From contig WFTL01000130.1 in the NCBI GenBank assembly GCA_015485495.1, positions 43,901 through 107,900 of the forward strand: a stretch of DNA of 64,000 nucleotides, written 5' to 3'. The notes beneath the pieces are model-generated. The model had not been told where the DNA came from and did no database searches. It saw nothing but the letters and a program-made list of their open reading frames with translations. Numbering within the stretch: the stretch's first letter is position 1; each line of letters starts with the position of its first letter. Made by a program: the position numbers and the translations under genes. Source of the DNA: Planctomycetaceae bacterium (GTDB lineage Bacteria > Planctomycetota > Planctomycetia > Planctomycetales > Planctomycetaceae). Positions 26,314 through 35,438 of this stretch are shown here, piece by piece.

Positions 26314-27687
26314 GTGAAATTTCACTATGAAGCCAGGGGAGCCGACGGCCGGCCGGTCTTCGGAATGGAAGAGGCCGACTCCGTCGAAGTGCTGCAGGAA
26401 CGTCTGCGGCAGCGAAGACTCGAATATATCCGTTCTGAACCGGCGGAGTATGTTTCGCCAGGGGCCCCGGACCTGTCTGTCCGCCGCCGTCTGCAACGTC
26501 TGGGCATCGGCGGCATGATGCAGGCGGCCCTGCACAGCCATCTGCCTCTGCCGGAAGCCATGCAGGCTCTGGCCCGGGAACCCGGCAGCACCACTGGTTC
26601 GGATCTGGTTCTGGGATTGTGTGTTCTGCTGGCAGCCGTTCAGGCGGCGCTGGCTGCTGCCATCGTGTTTCTGCCCGCAGCACGTGACTCGCTGTTTCCC
26701 GTGGCCGGTCTGCCGGCCCTGCTCCTGGCAGCGATCGTTCTGCTGAAGCGGTACCGTGCGGACCGTTCGCGTCGCGCGCTGCTTCAGGCTGCTCAGCAGT
26801 TCCGACAGGGAACTCCGGATCTGGCCGGTCTGGCAGCCGGCCTGTCGCGGACGGGCAGGGAGATTCTGGAAAGCCGCCTGACGGATGAACAGAAAACGCT
26901 TGTCATGGCGGACCTGCTGCTGATGACTTCGCGGCAGCGTCAGGTCCGTTATCGTCTCCTGATCAGTTTCGTCGGGCCGCTGCTGATACTGGCCGCGGGT
27001 CTGGCTGTGATCCATACCCTGCTCCTGTGGGCGGTAGCCGACTTTCAGTATCTGTACAACACGTTCGGTGTGACACTTCCTGTATTGACACAGGTCGCCT
27101 TCGCTGTGACAGACCGGCTGCGTCTGAATGGTCCGACCGGTTCCATCCTGCTGACCGGATGTCTTCTGCTGACAGCCGTGGGGCTGTATGGGACTGTTGT
27201 TCACGGCTGGTTCAGCCGCTGGACCTGCCGCATTCCCGGACCGGGAACCCTGCTCGGCTGGGCGACGCTGGCGGACATCGCCCGCCGTCTGGCCATTGGT
27301 CTGAGGCGATCCGTGGAACCGGCCGAAGCGCTGCGTCTGTCTGTCTGTACGGTCGCCCCCAAAGAACTCCGCGATGAAGCCCTTCGGCAGGCCGACCGGC
27401 TGGAAACAGGAAAGTCTCTGAGTACCGCACACACAGTCCTGCAGGGGCTGCCGCTGTTCATGCTGGAAGGCATACAGGGCGCGGCCGACGAATCACGACG
27501 ACGCACGGCTGCCGCGGCCACTCTGGATTCGCAGGCGGCCATGCTGGAAACCGCATCCTTCCGCACAGGAATGGTGATGCTGTCTGTCATGGAAGTGTGT
27601 CTTATCACGGTTCTGGCCATGGTGGGAGGGCTGATCGTTCTGGCCGTGTTCCTGCCGGCCATCGAACTGATCAATTATCTGGCATGA
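26314..27687 (+). CDS. GspF-like inner-membrane platform protein, copy 2 (long)
   Basis: A 457-residue protein. The N-terminus MKFHYEARGADGRPVFGMEEADS matches the small N-terminal module of classical GspF, which copies 1 and 3 lack. Membrane pairs lie near residues 95-150 and a further group near 210-300, and the last segment is LAMVGGLIVLAVFLPAIELINYL, the normal GspF ending. The first GspF domain is eroded (SHLPLPEAMQALARE) and the second is recognisable (RRLAIGLRRSVEPAEALRLS). GTG start, 18 bases after copy 1. Role inferred as part of the same assembly platform. Confidence 0.72.
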   Translation: MKFHYEARGADGRPVFGMEEADSVEVLQERLRQRRLEYIRSEPAEYVSPGAPDLSVRRRLQRLGIGGMMQAALHSHLPLPEAMQALAREPGSTTGSDLVLGLCVLLAAVQAALAAAIVFLPAARDSLFPVAGLPALLLAAIVLLKRYRADRSRRALLQAAQQFRQGTPDLAGLAAGLSRTGREILESRLTDEQKTLVMADLLLMTSRQRQVRYRLLISFVGPLLILAAGLAVIHTLLLWAVADFQYLYNTFGVTLPVLTQVAFAVTDRLRLNGPTGSILLTGCLLLTAVGLYGTVVHGWFSRWTCRIPGPGTLLGWATLADIARRLAIGLRRSVEPAEALRLSVCTVAPKELRDEALRQADRLETGKSLSTAHTVLQGLPLFMLEGIQGAADESRRRTAAAATLDSQAAMLETASFRTGMVMLSVMEVCLITVLAMVGGLIVLAVFLPAIELINYLA

Positions 27688-27705
27688 GTGTGAGAGAAGT
27701 TCGCG

Positions 27706-28782
27706 ATGGCCGCTGATGGTCTGTTTCAGGCAGTCCTGTTTTCACTGAACCGGCCCGAGCCGATTCGTCAGGCCGGCCTGCTGATGCTTCTGGCAGTCAA
27801 TCTGTCCGACGAACGGCAGCTGATCGCGGCCCTGGAGGGAACAGCCGGAGCATCGAACACCCCGTGGTCGAAAAAAGTTCTGCAGTTCCGCGATCTGATC
27901 CAGCAGGGAATCAGTCCGGCGACTGCGGCCTTCCGAGTGGACGGCCTGCTGCCTGAAGAAACCGTGGTGGCCCTGCATCTGGCGGAACATTCCGGGACGC
28001 TGCCGGAAGTTCTGTCGGAAGAAGCGACCCGCCTGCTGGGACAGACCGACCGGTCATCGGCAGGACGCGTGATTCAGTCGGTCGTTTCCTTCCTGGGAGT
28101 GATGATCGTTCTGCTGACAGTCACAACATTCGTCGGCGTTTTCATCATTCCGAAGTATCTGGACGTTCTGGAAGAACTCCGTGTGGACATACCGACGCCG
28201 ACCCGATGGCTGTCAGACATTCTGTCAGTGGACTTCCTGACGATGTCCGTCGTGATCACTCCCCTGTTTTTCACAGCCGTGACTCTGGCGGTGCTGGGGA
28301 TTCGCATCGTGACGGAACAGACGATGCGGGGGCATTCGCGTCTGCTGATGTGGCGACCACGATTCGGCACACCTTTCGTCCTGAGAGTCCTGTCGCTGGC
28401 GACGGCATCCGGAACAGCCCTGCCGGACGCACTGCACCGAATTCTGACGGTGATGCAGCCCTGTGCCGTCGCCACGGCTCTGAGCAGCGTGCGGACCTCC
28501 GTGGAGAACGGTGTGCCCCTCATTCCGGCTTTGAAGTCCGGCCGCTTCCTGAACCGGCGCGAGTTTCGATTCCTGACCGCGGCCGAAACGGCCGGTCATC
28601 TGGACTGGGGGCTGAAACATCTGGCAGCCAATATCCAGCAGCGGCGGGAAGGGCGTCTGGAAATGGCAGCAAACGCATTCGGTCCGATTGCCTGTGTCGT
28701 CTCAGGAATCCTTGTCGGACTGTTTGCAATCGCTCTGTATCTGCCTCTCATCGAACTGATCCGTAATGTGCAGGTGGACTAA
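27706..28782 (+). CDS. GspF-like inner-membrane platform protein, copy 3
   Basis: A 358-residue GspF-family protein. Seen are a first domain with DLIQQGISPATAAFRV and VALHLAEHSGTLPEVL, a membrane segment VIQSVVSFLGVMIVLLTVTTFVGVF, a second domain RVLSLATASGTALPDALHRIL and AAETAGHLDWGLKHLA, and the C-terminal segment ILVGLFAIALYLPLIELIRNV. The 'AE.sG.L...L' repeats are the best GspF signatures in the three copies. Eighteen bases after copy 2 and three bases before the first pseudopilin. Confidence 0.82.
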   Translation: MAADGLFQAVLFSLNRPEPIRQAGLLMLLAVNLSDERQLIAALEGTAGASNTPWSKKVLQFRDLIQQGISPATAAFRVDGLLPEETVVALHLAEHSGTLPEVLSEEATRLLGQTDRSSAGRVIQSVVSFLGVMIVLLTVTTFVGVFIIPKYLDVLEELRVDIPTPTRWLSDILSVDFLTMSVVITPLFFTAVTLAVLGIRIVTEQTMRGHSRLLMWRPRFGTPFVLRVLSLATASGTALPDALHRILTVMQPCAVATALSSVRTSVENGVPLIPALKSGRFLNRREFRFLTAAETAGHLDWGLKHLAANIQQRREGRLEMAANAFGPIACVVSGILVGLFAIALYLPLIELIRNVQVD

Positions 28783-28785
28783 CGG

Positions 28786-29259
28786 ATGAAGCAGACTTCC
28801 AGACAGCAGCCGGACAGCGGAAACACCGCATCAGCAGCCGGGCTTCCGCGACGTTCAGGCACGATAGTGATCGAGATGCTGGTGGCCCTGATTCTTATCG
28901 GAACGGTGGCCTCGATCCTGTCCGTCGCACTGCACGGAGTGCGCATTCTCCAGGACGGGGAGCGGTTTGACCGTCTGGTCGATGTGGAGCTGGCCTCCTG
29001 CGCCGCCCGCCTGCAGGCGGAAGTGGCCGCCGGACAGACAGACATTGTTTCGAAAATCGGTCTGTCAGAGGGATTCCACAGACAGTATCCCCAGGTGGTT
29101 TTGTCTGTCGAACAGGTTCCGGATTCACTGTTCAACGGCGATCTGCAGGAATGGTCCGTGGAAATCCGCCGTCCGGCACACAACAGCCGTCCGGAATCCA
29201 TCCACCGAGTCAGTGTCTGGACGGAACATCCGGATCGGAAAGGAGACAGCGGATCATGA
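28786..29259 (+). CDS. Type IV pilin-like/pseudopilin protein with Glu5
   Basis: A 157-residue minor pilin-like protein. After a 24-residue basic leader comes RRSG-TIVIEMLVALILIG, a class III prepilin signal with Gly at -1 and Glu at +5, followed by one hydrophobic helix to about residue 50. The globular part is short and of no known family (SLSEGFHRQYPQVVL; WSVEIRRP). Position resembles GspI/PilV-type minor pilins. The stop overlaps the next gene by four bases. Confidence 0.78.
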   Translation: MKQTSRQQPDSGNTASAAGLPRRSGTIVIEMLVALILIGTVASILSVALHGVRILQDGERFDRLVDVELASCAARLQAEVAAGQTDIVSKIGLSEGFHRQYPQVVLSVEQVPDSLFNGDLQEWSVEIRRPAHNSRPESIHRVSVWTEHPDRKGDSGS

Positions 29260-29807
29260 AACGCACTGTTTCCGGATGCTGCCCGCAGCGCCGCGGCACC
29301 ATGCTGCTGCACGTGATCGTTTACATGACGCTGGCTTCATCAGTACTGATGCTGTCCGGGACCGCTCTGCATGCCCTGATGCTGGTCAGCGATGACAGCC
29401 GATCGGTCGTGCGAGACGTGGCCGTTCTGCAGCGTGCGGCCAGGCGGCTGCGGGAAGACTGCCGTCTGGCCTCAGCCGTCCGCACGATGGAAAAGGACCT
29501 TGTCATCGATACGGCATCGGAGGAAATTCGCTGGACAGCAGACGGTTCTGTTCTCAGCCGCCGCGTGTTTCGGGCAGACACACCGGCCGCTGCAGACGAT
29601 TTCCGTTTTCGCGGCGGAACCGGCATCGCCTGGGAAAGGTCGGGCCGTCATCTGCTGACACTGCACATCACCCCGCCATCGCCGGCATGGGGACCGGAGA
29701 CTCCCGTGGTGTCCGATCGCCCGCCCTGGACAGCCGCGTTCTTCGTGCCGGGACGGATTTCTCCGCTTTCACCCGATGCCCCGGATTCTGTCAGAGAAAG
29801 TCCATGA
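29256..29807 (+). CDS. Pseudopilin-like protein lacking Glu5 (GspJ-position)
   Basis: A 183-residue protein with an N-terminal basic leader, [22 protein letters not shown], and a single hydrophobic helix. The processing Gly is present, but position +5 is His, not Glu. The body includes [17 protein letters not shown], which is typical of GspJ-like minor pseudopilins (polar helix after the TM with Arg-rich 'R.LR.D.R'), then a beta-rich part. ATG 29256 overlaps the previous TGA and its stop overlaps the next ATG. Role in the operon's filament is inference. Confidence 0.7.
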   Translation: MKRTVSGCCPQRRGTMLLHVIVYMTLASSVLMLSGTALHALMLVSDDSRSVVRDVAVLQRAARRLREDCRLASAVRTMEKDLVIDTASEEIRWTADGSVLSRRVFRADTPAAADDFRFRGGTGIAWERSGRHLLTLHITPPSPAWGPETPVVSDRPPWTAAFFVPGRISPLSPDAPDSVRESP

Positions 29808-30217
29808 AGACATTCGATTGTCCGGCCGTTTTGCAGAACAGCAGCCGCCACGTACCCCGATGCGGCACGGCACTGATCATGGTGCTGGTGGTCATCATCA
29901 TCCTGGGCGCCCTGACCGGGCAGCTCACACGACGTTCCCTGATGGACCGTCGTCAGGCCCGCAGCGATCTGAACCTGCTGCAGGTGGAAGCGGCCGTCCA
30001 GGCCGGAGAACTGCTGGCTCGACAGATTCTGCAGCGCAATCCGGATTGGCAGGGAACCCGGCATCTGGTCAGGAACGAAAAAGATGCGGTTTCTCAGACA
30101 GATTTTCTGGAACTGACGGTCACCGTCTCAGACGACCACATCGTGATCGTCGGCCGTCGGACCAGCCAGAAGGCTTCTCCCATACAGCTCACGCGAAGGA
30201 TCCCCGTGTCACCATGA
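29804..30217 (+). CDS. Pseudopilin-like protein lacking Glu5 (GspK-like N-terminus)
   Basis: A 137-residue protein. The N-terminal [21 protein letters not shown] is much like the start of GspK pseudopilins (R-G-x-A-L-x-x-V-L), which also lack Glu5 because they cap the filament tip. The rest is only about 100 residues, far shorter than GspK (about 300), so the globular domain is reduced; [33 protein letters not shown] is a polar helix. Overlaps both neighbours by four bases. Confidence 0.65.
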   Translation: MKTFDCPAVLQNSSRHVPRCGTALIMVLVVIIILGALTGQLTRRSLMDRRQARSDLNLLQVEAAVQAGELLARQILQRNPDWQGTRHLVRNEKDAVSQTDFLELTVTVSDDHIVIVGRRTSQKASPIQLTRRIPVSP

Positions 30218-31173
30218 TCGTTCGTCTGCTTCGAAGCGCCCCGATGGGGCACATTCCCGAAAGCCGTTCCATGCATCATCGAAAGCAACAGGCCCGCCGT
30301 ACATCCCGGGTCGCCGGTTTCACCCTGATCGAACTGCTGGTGGTCATCGCCATCATCGCGATCCTGATTTCCCTGCTGCTGCCGGCGGTGCAGCACGCCC
30401 GGGAAGCGGCCCGGCGAACGGAATGCCGCAACAATCTCGCTCAGATCGGCATTGCCCTGCACACCTATCAGGTCTCATTCGAAATGCTGCCGCCGGCTTC
30501 GATCAATCCGGAAGGTCCGATTCGGAACGAACCGGCGGGATATCACATGAGCTGGATTGTTCAGATTCTTCCCATGATGGGACAGGCCAACGTGTTTCGG
30601 CATACCGATTTCATGGCCGGGGCGTACGGGGACGCCAATGCACCACTGCGACAGTATGTCATGAGTTCCTTTTTGTGTCCGTCTTCCTGGCCGCAGCCGG
30701 TTTCTCATCCGAAACTGGGAACCGTTCAGCCGACCAGCTACGCGGCATGCCACGGCGGAGAGCTCGTCCCAATCGACGAGAACAATACGGGTGTGATGTT
30801 TCTGAATCGGGGCGTGCATTACCGCGAGATTCTGGATGGCGAAAGCAACACGATCGCCGTCGGAGAACGGCTGCCGCCGCAGCAGTCTCGCTTTCCGGAA
30901 CTGAGCTGGATGTCCGGCACGGCATCGACCGTCTGCAATACGGCCATTCTTTCGAGAACGGGTGCCGGCAGGACATCATGGTCCCTGCCGGCCGAATCGA
31001 ACGAACTGTCGCGCGACGGCACCGGCGGCTTCGCATCGCAGCATCCCGGTCTGGTGACCGTGCTTCTGGCGGACGGCAGCGCGCGGGCTGTCTCCGTTTC
31101 CATCGATTCAGAGGTGTGGAAGAATCTGGGCAACCGGGCTGACCTGGAACTTCTGGAGTCGTGGCCGTGGTGA
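30214..31173 (+). CDS. DUF1559 pilin-like protein 1 (H-X9-DG)
   Basis: A 319-residue DUF1559 protein, a planctomycete-expanded family with a type IV pilin N-terminus and an unknown globular domain. After about 35 leader residues comes [19 protein letters not shown] with Glu5. Family landmarks: [29 protein letters not shown] (read in part), [29 protein letters not shown] and the C-terminal H-x9-DG ([12 protein letters not shown]). ATG 30214 overlaps the preceding stop. First of three adjacent, clearly different copies (low identity), so not a recent tandem duplication. Confidence 0.93.
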   Translation: MIVRLLRSAPMGHIPESRSMHHRKQQARRTSRVAGFTLIELLVVIAIIAILISLLLPAVQHAREAARRTECRNNLAQIGIALHTYQVSFEMLPPASINPEGPIRNEPAGYHMSWIVQILPMMGQANVFRHTDFMAGAYGDANAPLRQYVMSSFLCPSSWPQPVSHPKLGTVQPTSYAACHGGELVPIDENNTGVMFLNRGVHYREILDGESNTIAVGERLPPQQSRFPELSWMSGTASTVCNTAILSRTGAGRTSWSLPAESNELSRDGTGGFASQHPGLVTVLLADGSARAVSVSIDSEVWKNLGNRADLELLESWPW

Positions 31174-32096
31174 TGGAAAAGTATGGCCATCGAACTGCCT
31201 CGACGGACTCTGCCGGTCCCGGCCGGCGGCATCCTGGTTTTACGGCAACGGAACTCGTGACTGTTGTCGCCGTGCTGAGTCTGATGATGACCATTTTGCT
31301 GCCGCGGCTGCTGCAGGCTCAGCGAACCGCCCGCCTGGTGAAGTGCCAGAACAACCTGCGTCAGATCGGACTGGCGCTGGCGCACTACGAATCAGTCGTT
31401 CTGTGCCTGCCGCCTGGGTGTGTGAATGAAACCAGCCCCATTTTTCCGGAACCGGAGGGATATCATCTGGGCTGGCTGTTTCAGCTGACTGTGTATCTCG
31501 AGGAGTATAACCTGTACACGATTGTGGACCAGGATGTGGGGGCTTACAGCATGTCACCGAGTCAGATCAGAACCAGCGGGACTTTCTCGACTCTGATCTG
31601 CGGGGCCGCACCGGAATCGGTGCGTTTTCAGCCGGCTTATGGAGGATGCGTCGGGGGCACCAGTCGACAGATCGACCAGACCGGCACCGGACTGCTGTTC
31701 CTGAACAGCTCCATTCGAAACCGGGACATCGAAGATGGCCGGTCCTGTACGATCGTGGCCGGGGAGATCCGCCCGTCCGAAACGCTGAAGCAGCGCGGAC
31801 TGACCTGGCTGACCGGCACCGCCGCCACCCTGCGCAGTGCCGTCATGCCGCTGAATGCTTCCGACGACGATCTGTATGCCCCGGATGATCCGAGAATCGG
31901 AGGGTTCGGAAGCTGGCACGACGGAATCGTCCCGCTGCTGATGGCTGACGGTGCCGTATCTGTCAGGTCGGAACACATATCGCCCGAGGTTCTTCAGGCT
32001 CTGGGTGACCGCGCAGACGAACGGCTGATCCCGACCGACGACGCACGGCACAGGCAGCGTCAGCGCAGTCTGGATCGGCTTCGAGGAGAATGGTGA
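31173..32096 (+). CDS. DUF1559 pilin-like protein 2 (H-X9-DG)
   Basis: A 307-residue DUF1559 protein. The prepilin site is HPG-FTATELVTVVAVLSLMM with Glu5 but an unusual Thr/Ala at +3/+4. Core KCQNNLRQIGLALAHYE, GWLFQLTVYLEEYNLY, ICGAAPESVRF instead of the usual CPS, TIVAGE, and H-DGIVPLLMA-DG are seen. The start codon is uncertain among GTG 31161, GTG 31170 and ATG 31173; the last two overlap the previous stop. TGATG overlap with the third copy. Confidence 0.9.
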   Translation: MEKYGHRTASTDSAGPGRRHPGFTATELVTVVAVLSLMMTILLPRLLQAQRTARLVKCQNNLRQIGLALAHYESVVLCLPPGCVNETSPIFPEPEGYHLGWLFQLTVYLEEYNLYTIVDQDVGAYSMSPSQIRTSGTFSTLICGAAPESVRFQPAYGGCVGGTSRQIDQTGTGLLFLNSSIRNRDIEDGRSCTIVAGEIRPSETLKQRGLTWLTGTAATLRSAVMPLNASDDDLYAPDDPRIGGFGSWHDGIVPLLMADGAVSVRSEHISPEVLQALGDRADERLIPTDDARHRQRQRSLDRLRGEW

Positions 32097-33079
32097 TGGC
32101 GCAACGCGACCTGCGCAGAGGTTTCACGATTGTCGAACTCATCACTGTCGTCCTCATGGTAGTCATCCTTGTCTCCCTGCTGCTGCCGGCGGTGCAGTCG
32201 AGTCGCGAGCGGGCCCGATTGATCCAGTGTCGTAACAACCTGCGACAACTGGGCATTGCCCTGCATCACTACAATCTGGCTCACACCGTTCTGCCGCCCG
32301 GATCCGTCAACGCGACAGAGCCGGTGCTCACGGGACAGCCGGACTACAAAATCAGCTGGATCGTCCAGATCCTGCCGTACATCGGCCAGCGAAATCTCTG
32401 GGAACGTATCGACTTCATTCGGCCGGAACGCAGCTTTGACGGAGCCGTCTCCGGACAGCCGATACGCCCCCCTCAGAAAGGCACATCGGCGCAGGACTTT
32501 TCCGCTGCAGAGGGCGCTGCGGCGGCCCGCCAGGGACGTTCCAGCCGATCGAACAGAACCAGTGTACGGCCGGTCGGCCTGGTGTGTCCCAATGTGACGA
32601 TCACGATTCTGATATGTCCGTCGGACAGCTACAGCGGACCACAGAACACCGCGGTGTCCTATGCCGGGTGCCTGGGAGGTACGAAGACGATCATCGATTC
32701 GAACGCCGACGGACTGCTCTACCTGAACAGTTCCGAATCGGTGCGTGCTGTGCCCGACGGAACAGCCAACACGCTCCTGGCAGGAGAAACTCTCATCCAT
32801 TCCGGCGGCACCGCCGGATGGACCTGCGGAGACCTGAACACGCTGCGGTCCACACTGAAAGGACTGGGCCGGACCTTCGAAGAGGACTCTCCGGACTATA
32901 TGCCGTCCGGCAGTGCCAGGAAGCCGCGGACACGGTTCAGTTCCATTCATCCGCATGTCGTCAACGGCCTGCTGGCGGATGGAAGCGTTCGCGGACTGTC
33001 ACGCCGCATCGGTCTTCAGGTCCTGCAGAATCTGGGATCCCGCAACGACGGCCGGCTCGTGTCCGACCGCGATTTTTGA
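32096..33079 (+). CDS. DUF1559 pilin-like protein 3 (H-X9-DG)
   Basis: A 327-residue DUF1559 protein with a short leader: RRG-FTIVELITVVLMVVILVSL, Glu5. Core [51 protein letters not shown], and H-PHVVNGLLA-DG. Between the second helix and the CPS motif is an extra Ser/Ala/Arg-rich stretch of about 40 residues (around 125-165). ATG 32096 sits in a TGATG overlap; ATG 32090 is an alternative. Last gene of the operon; the next gene (EVE) is convergent. Confidence 0.92.
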   Translation: MAQRDLRRGFTIVELITVVLMVVILVSLLLPAVQSSRERARLIQCRNNLRQLGIALHHYNLAHTVLPPGSVNATEPVLTGQPDYKISWIVQILPYIGQRNLWERIDFIRPERSFDGAVSGQPIRPPQKGTSAQDFSAAEGAAAARQGRSSRSNRTSVRPVGLVCPNVTITILICPSDSYSGPQNTAVSYAGCLGGTKTIIDSNADGLLYLNSSESVRAVPDGTANTLLAGETLIHSGGTAGWTCGDLNTLRSTLKGLGRTFEEDSPDYMPSGSARKPRTRFSSIHPHVVNGLLADGSVRGLSRRIGLQVLQNLGSRNDGRLVSDRDF

Positions 33080-33086
33080 CATGCGC

Positions 33087-33104
33087 CCGCCGCACCTCCG
33101 GCGG
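33087..33104. terminator. GC hairpin between convergent genes
   Basis: CCGCCG (33087-33092) and CGGCGG (33099-33104) form a 6-bp all-GC stem with a 6-base loop just after the last DUF1559 gene and before the end of the convergent EVE gene. No U-tract on either strand, so only a weak candidate for a shared transcription end. Confidence 0.3.
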
Positions 33105-33148
33105 ACGCCGCACACCGGAACCGTCGTGGACAGACCGGAAGCGTCATT

Positions 33149-33637
33149 TCAGAATCGGGACGACACGCCGGCCAGTCTGTGCACGGCTTTCCATTCATCC
33201 GCAGTCACCGGAGTGATCGACAGCCGGCAGCCTCGGGCCAGAACCCGCATGGACTGCGTGCCCGGGCAGTTCCGCAGCATCTCGCGGGTCACCGGAACGT
33301 CGAATATCCGCACCAGCTTCACGTCCACCATGTACCAGCGGGGGGCATCCGGGTCGCTGTTCGGATCGAAATAACGATGTTCCGGATCGAACGCATAGTG
33401 ATCCGGGTATCCGCTGCGAACGACACGGCACGTTCCGGCGATGCACATGGGCTGCACGCGGCTGTGGTAGAACAGCACCCCATCACCGGTCCGGATTTCA
33501 TCACGCAGCATGTTGCGGACCTGATAATTCCGAACGCCTTCCCAGCAGGTGGTCTGATCAGGAGACTCCGCCAGATCCTGAATGGAAAAGACATTCGGTT
33601 CCGACTTGAACAGCCAGTAGTTCTTGTTTCGGGGCAT
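33149..33637 (-). CDS. EVE domain protein (PUA-like fold)
   Basis: A 162-residue EVE-domain protein, the family of human THYN1, which binds modified bases in nucleic acids. Start [19 protein letters not shown] is the typical opening (YWL.KSEP), followed by [33 protein letters not shown] and [10 protein letters not shown], all family stretches. Full length for the stand-alone bacterial form. In bacteria it can be a housekeeping RNA/DNA modification reader or part of restriction modules; no restriction gene is near, so this is the stand-alone type. Confidence 0.93.
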   Translation of the reverse strand: MPRNKNYWLFKSEPNVFSIQDLAESPDQTTCWEGVRNYQVRNMLRDEIRTGDGVLFYHSRVQPMCIAGTCRVVRSGYPDHYAFDPEHRYFDPNSDPDAPRWYMVDVKLVRIFDVPVTREMLRNCPGTQSMRVLARGCRLSITPVTADEWKAVHRLAGVSSRF

Positions 33638-33850
33638 GCGCTGCGTGTCTCTGGAAAACGACGTGTGTCCGGAAACAAACCGGAACGGAATGTCATCCCG
33701 CCGGGTTGGACAGATGGCACCGCATGTTGTAATGCGGAATCGGCCTGCCCGCCAGTCGTCCGCGAATCCGCGCTGCGACCTCCCGGGCGACGCGGCCGGA
33801 TCCCGTCCGGTCGTGTGTTTCGATTCCGTTTTCCGATCTCCGTTGTCGTC

Positions 33851-34456
33851 ATGCCGGTCCGATCACGTTCCCGACTTCGCCCGTACCCGTCTCCTTCTCC
33901 CGGCGGACATTTTCCCGAGACGCCGCGCGGCCCGTGGGAAGTGTCTGTGACCGGAGAACTTTCCGAGAAGCAGTCCGATCTGCTCAGCCGGTTTTCAGAC
34001 CTGCCGCCGGGCAGCCGGGGAATTGTGTGGTTCGATTCCTGCGGAGGCAGTGTGTATGCCGGTCTGGCTCTGGCGACGATGCTGAAAACGCGGGGGCTGA
34101 AGGCCACGGGAGTCGTTCTGGGGGAATGTTCGTCGGCGGCGCTCATGCCGTTTGCCGCCTGTACGCGGCGCTTTGTCACGCCGCTGTCGACCCTGCTTTT
34201 TCACCCCATGCGCTGGCAGTCGGAAGAAGATGTCCGTCTGGAAGAAGCCACTGAGTGGGCGCGGCATTTCCAGAATCTGGAAACCCGTCTGGATCGCCTC
34301 CTGATGCACCTGTTTCCGATTTCCGAAACAGCACTGGAAGCCTGGAACAGTCCGGGCCGGTTTGTCAGCGGCGAAGAAATGGCGGAGGCCGGTCTGGCGG
34401 AACTCATCGATCCGTTTCGCTCGGAGGAATGCTGGAAAACGGTCCGAGGTGTGTGA
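33851..34456 (+). CDS. ClpP/crotonase-fold serine protease-like protein
   Basis: A 201-residue protein of the ClpP/SppA fold. Seen: [20 protein letters not shown] (the G-G loop after beta strand 3, as in ClpP 'NSPGG'), [16 protein letters not shown] (likely nucleophile Ser after the ECS turn) and [11 protein letters not shown] (catalytic His; ClpP has H-Q-P). The helix [21 protein letters not shown] fits the ClpP handle region. No signal peptide or membrane segment, so cytoplasmic. Sequence is far from canonical ClpP and similar stand-alone proteins exist in phages and Planctomycetes. ATG 33851 chosen by the loss of similarity upstream. Target unknown. Confidence 0.68.
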   Translation: MPVRSRSRLRPYPSPSPGGHFPETPRGPWEVSVTGELSEKQSDLLSRFSDLPPGSRGIVWFDSCGGSVYAGLALATMLKTRGLKATGVVLGECSSAALMPFAACTRRFVTPLSTLLFHPMRWQSEEDVRLEEATEWARHFQNLETRLDRLLMHLFPISETALEAWNSPGRFVSGEEMAEAGLAELIDPFRSEECWKTVRGV

Positions 34457-34508
34457 ATAATCCTTTCCGGATGAATGAGTCTGTTTTCTTCATGGTGAGG
34501 GCCGCTGG

Positions 34509-35342
34509 ATGCTGATTCGTGTGCTGCTGTGTGTGATGCTGACGGCCGGTGCGCTTTGCGGAGCGGACGCTGACAGGCCCGCACGTGTCCTGATGGTCAC
34601 TCAGAGTGCCGGATTCCGTCATGGTTCGGTGACCCGCGGTCCGCAGAAGCTGGCTCCGGCGGAAATCGCCATGATTCAGCTCGGCCAGAAAACGGAATGC
34701 TTTCGAGTGGACTGCACTCAGGACGTTCAGTCGGACTTCACGCAGAGCAATCTGCAGAATTACGACATCGTCATGCTGTACACGACCGGACGTCTGCCGA
34801 TCGCTCAGGAAGATCTGGACTTTTTTCTGGATGTCTGGCTGCGGCAGGCCGGTCACGGCGTCATCGGATTCCATTCGGCCACCGACACCTTCAAGGACTA
34901 CGAACCCTACCGCACGATGATTGGCGGGGCGTTTGCCGGACATCCGTGGGGATCACGGTCCACCGTTACCATCACGGTTCACGAACCGAACAATCCGCTC
35001 GTTCAGCCCTTCGGATCGGAATTCGTGATTCAGGATGAAATCTATCAGTACCGGGACTGGCATCCGGAGAACGTCCGGGTTCTGATGAGTCTGAATATGG
35101 AAAAGTGCACTCCATCGAAACCGTATCATGTGCCCGTGGCATGGGTGCGGTCCTGGGGAGACGGCCGGGTGTACTACAACAATCTGGGACACAATGCAGA
35201 AACCTGGACGCGTCCGGAGTTTCTGGATTCCGTCACTGCAGCCGTGCGGTGGATTCGCGGAGAACTGGATGCACCGGTCGCTCCCAATCCGGAACTGTCG
35301 GCTGATCAGGATCGGCTTGCCAGAGAAGCAGCCGGCCGCTGA
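34509..35342 (+). CDS. ThuA-like domain secreted protein
   Basis: A 277-residue protein with a signal peptide (MLIRVLLCVMLTAGALCGADA) and one ThuA (trehalose-utilisation-like, class I glutamine amidotransferase fold) domain. Landmarks: VLMVTQSAGFRH, YDIVMLYTTGRLP, GVIGFHSATDTF, MIGGAFAGHPW, EIYQYRDWHP, VPVAWVRSWGDGRVYYNNLGHNAETW. Planctomycetes have many such genes, often beside Gfo/Idh/MocA oxidoreductases, as here, and they are thought to take part in sugar derivative turnover. The downstream oxidoreductase starts 96 bases later, after a 45-base pyrimidine tract. Confidence 0.92.
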   Translation: MLIRVLLCVMLTAGALCGADADRPARVLMVTQSAGFRHGSVTRGPQKLAPAEIAMIQLGQKTECFRVDCTQDVQSDFTQSNLQNYDIVMLYTTGRLPIAQEDLDFFLDVWLRQAGHGVIGFHSATDTFKDYEPYRTMIGGAFAGHPWGSRSTVTITVHEPNNPLVQPFGSEFVIQDEIYQYRDWHPENVRVLMSLNMEKCTPSKPYHVPVAWVRSWGDGRVYYNNLGHNAETWTRPEFLDSVTAAVRWIRGELDAPVAPNPELSADQDRLAREAAGR

Positions 35343-35375
35343 TCTGCGTCCGTTCTGTACGAAATCTGCGGCTGC

Positions 35376-35425
35376 CCGGCGGCCTTCCTTTTTTCCCCTC
35401 TTCATCCCTCTTTTTTTCCTCAGAT
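35376..35425 (+). other. Polypyrimidine tract between ThuA and oxidoreductase genes
   Basis: From 35380 to about 35430 the plus strand is almost wholly C and T with runs of T6 and T7, directly before the oxidoreductase ribosome-binding site (GGAGACC). Such runs can follow a terminator hairpin, but only a weak GC-rich stem precedes it. Seen directly; role unknown. Confidence 0.4.
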
Positions 35426-35438
35426 TGGAGACCTTCCT

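Noticed and set aside
25159..27432. A 757-codon open frame on the minus strand opposite the GspF genes
   Set aside because: Gln/His/Arg-rich composition without motifs, antisense to two GspF-like genes with good context. Treated as a shadow.
30214..33079. Recent tandem duplication of DUF1559 genes
   Set aside because: The three proteins share only the family landmarks and differ in length and inserts. They are old paralogues, not a recent repeat.
33149..34456. EVE-domain and ClpP-like genes as a defence module
   Set aside because: They are on opposite strands (divergent), with no nuclease, methylase or McrB-like gene near. Nothing in the sequence supports a shared defence role.
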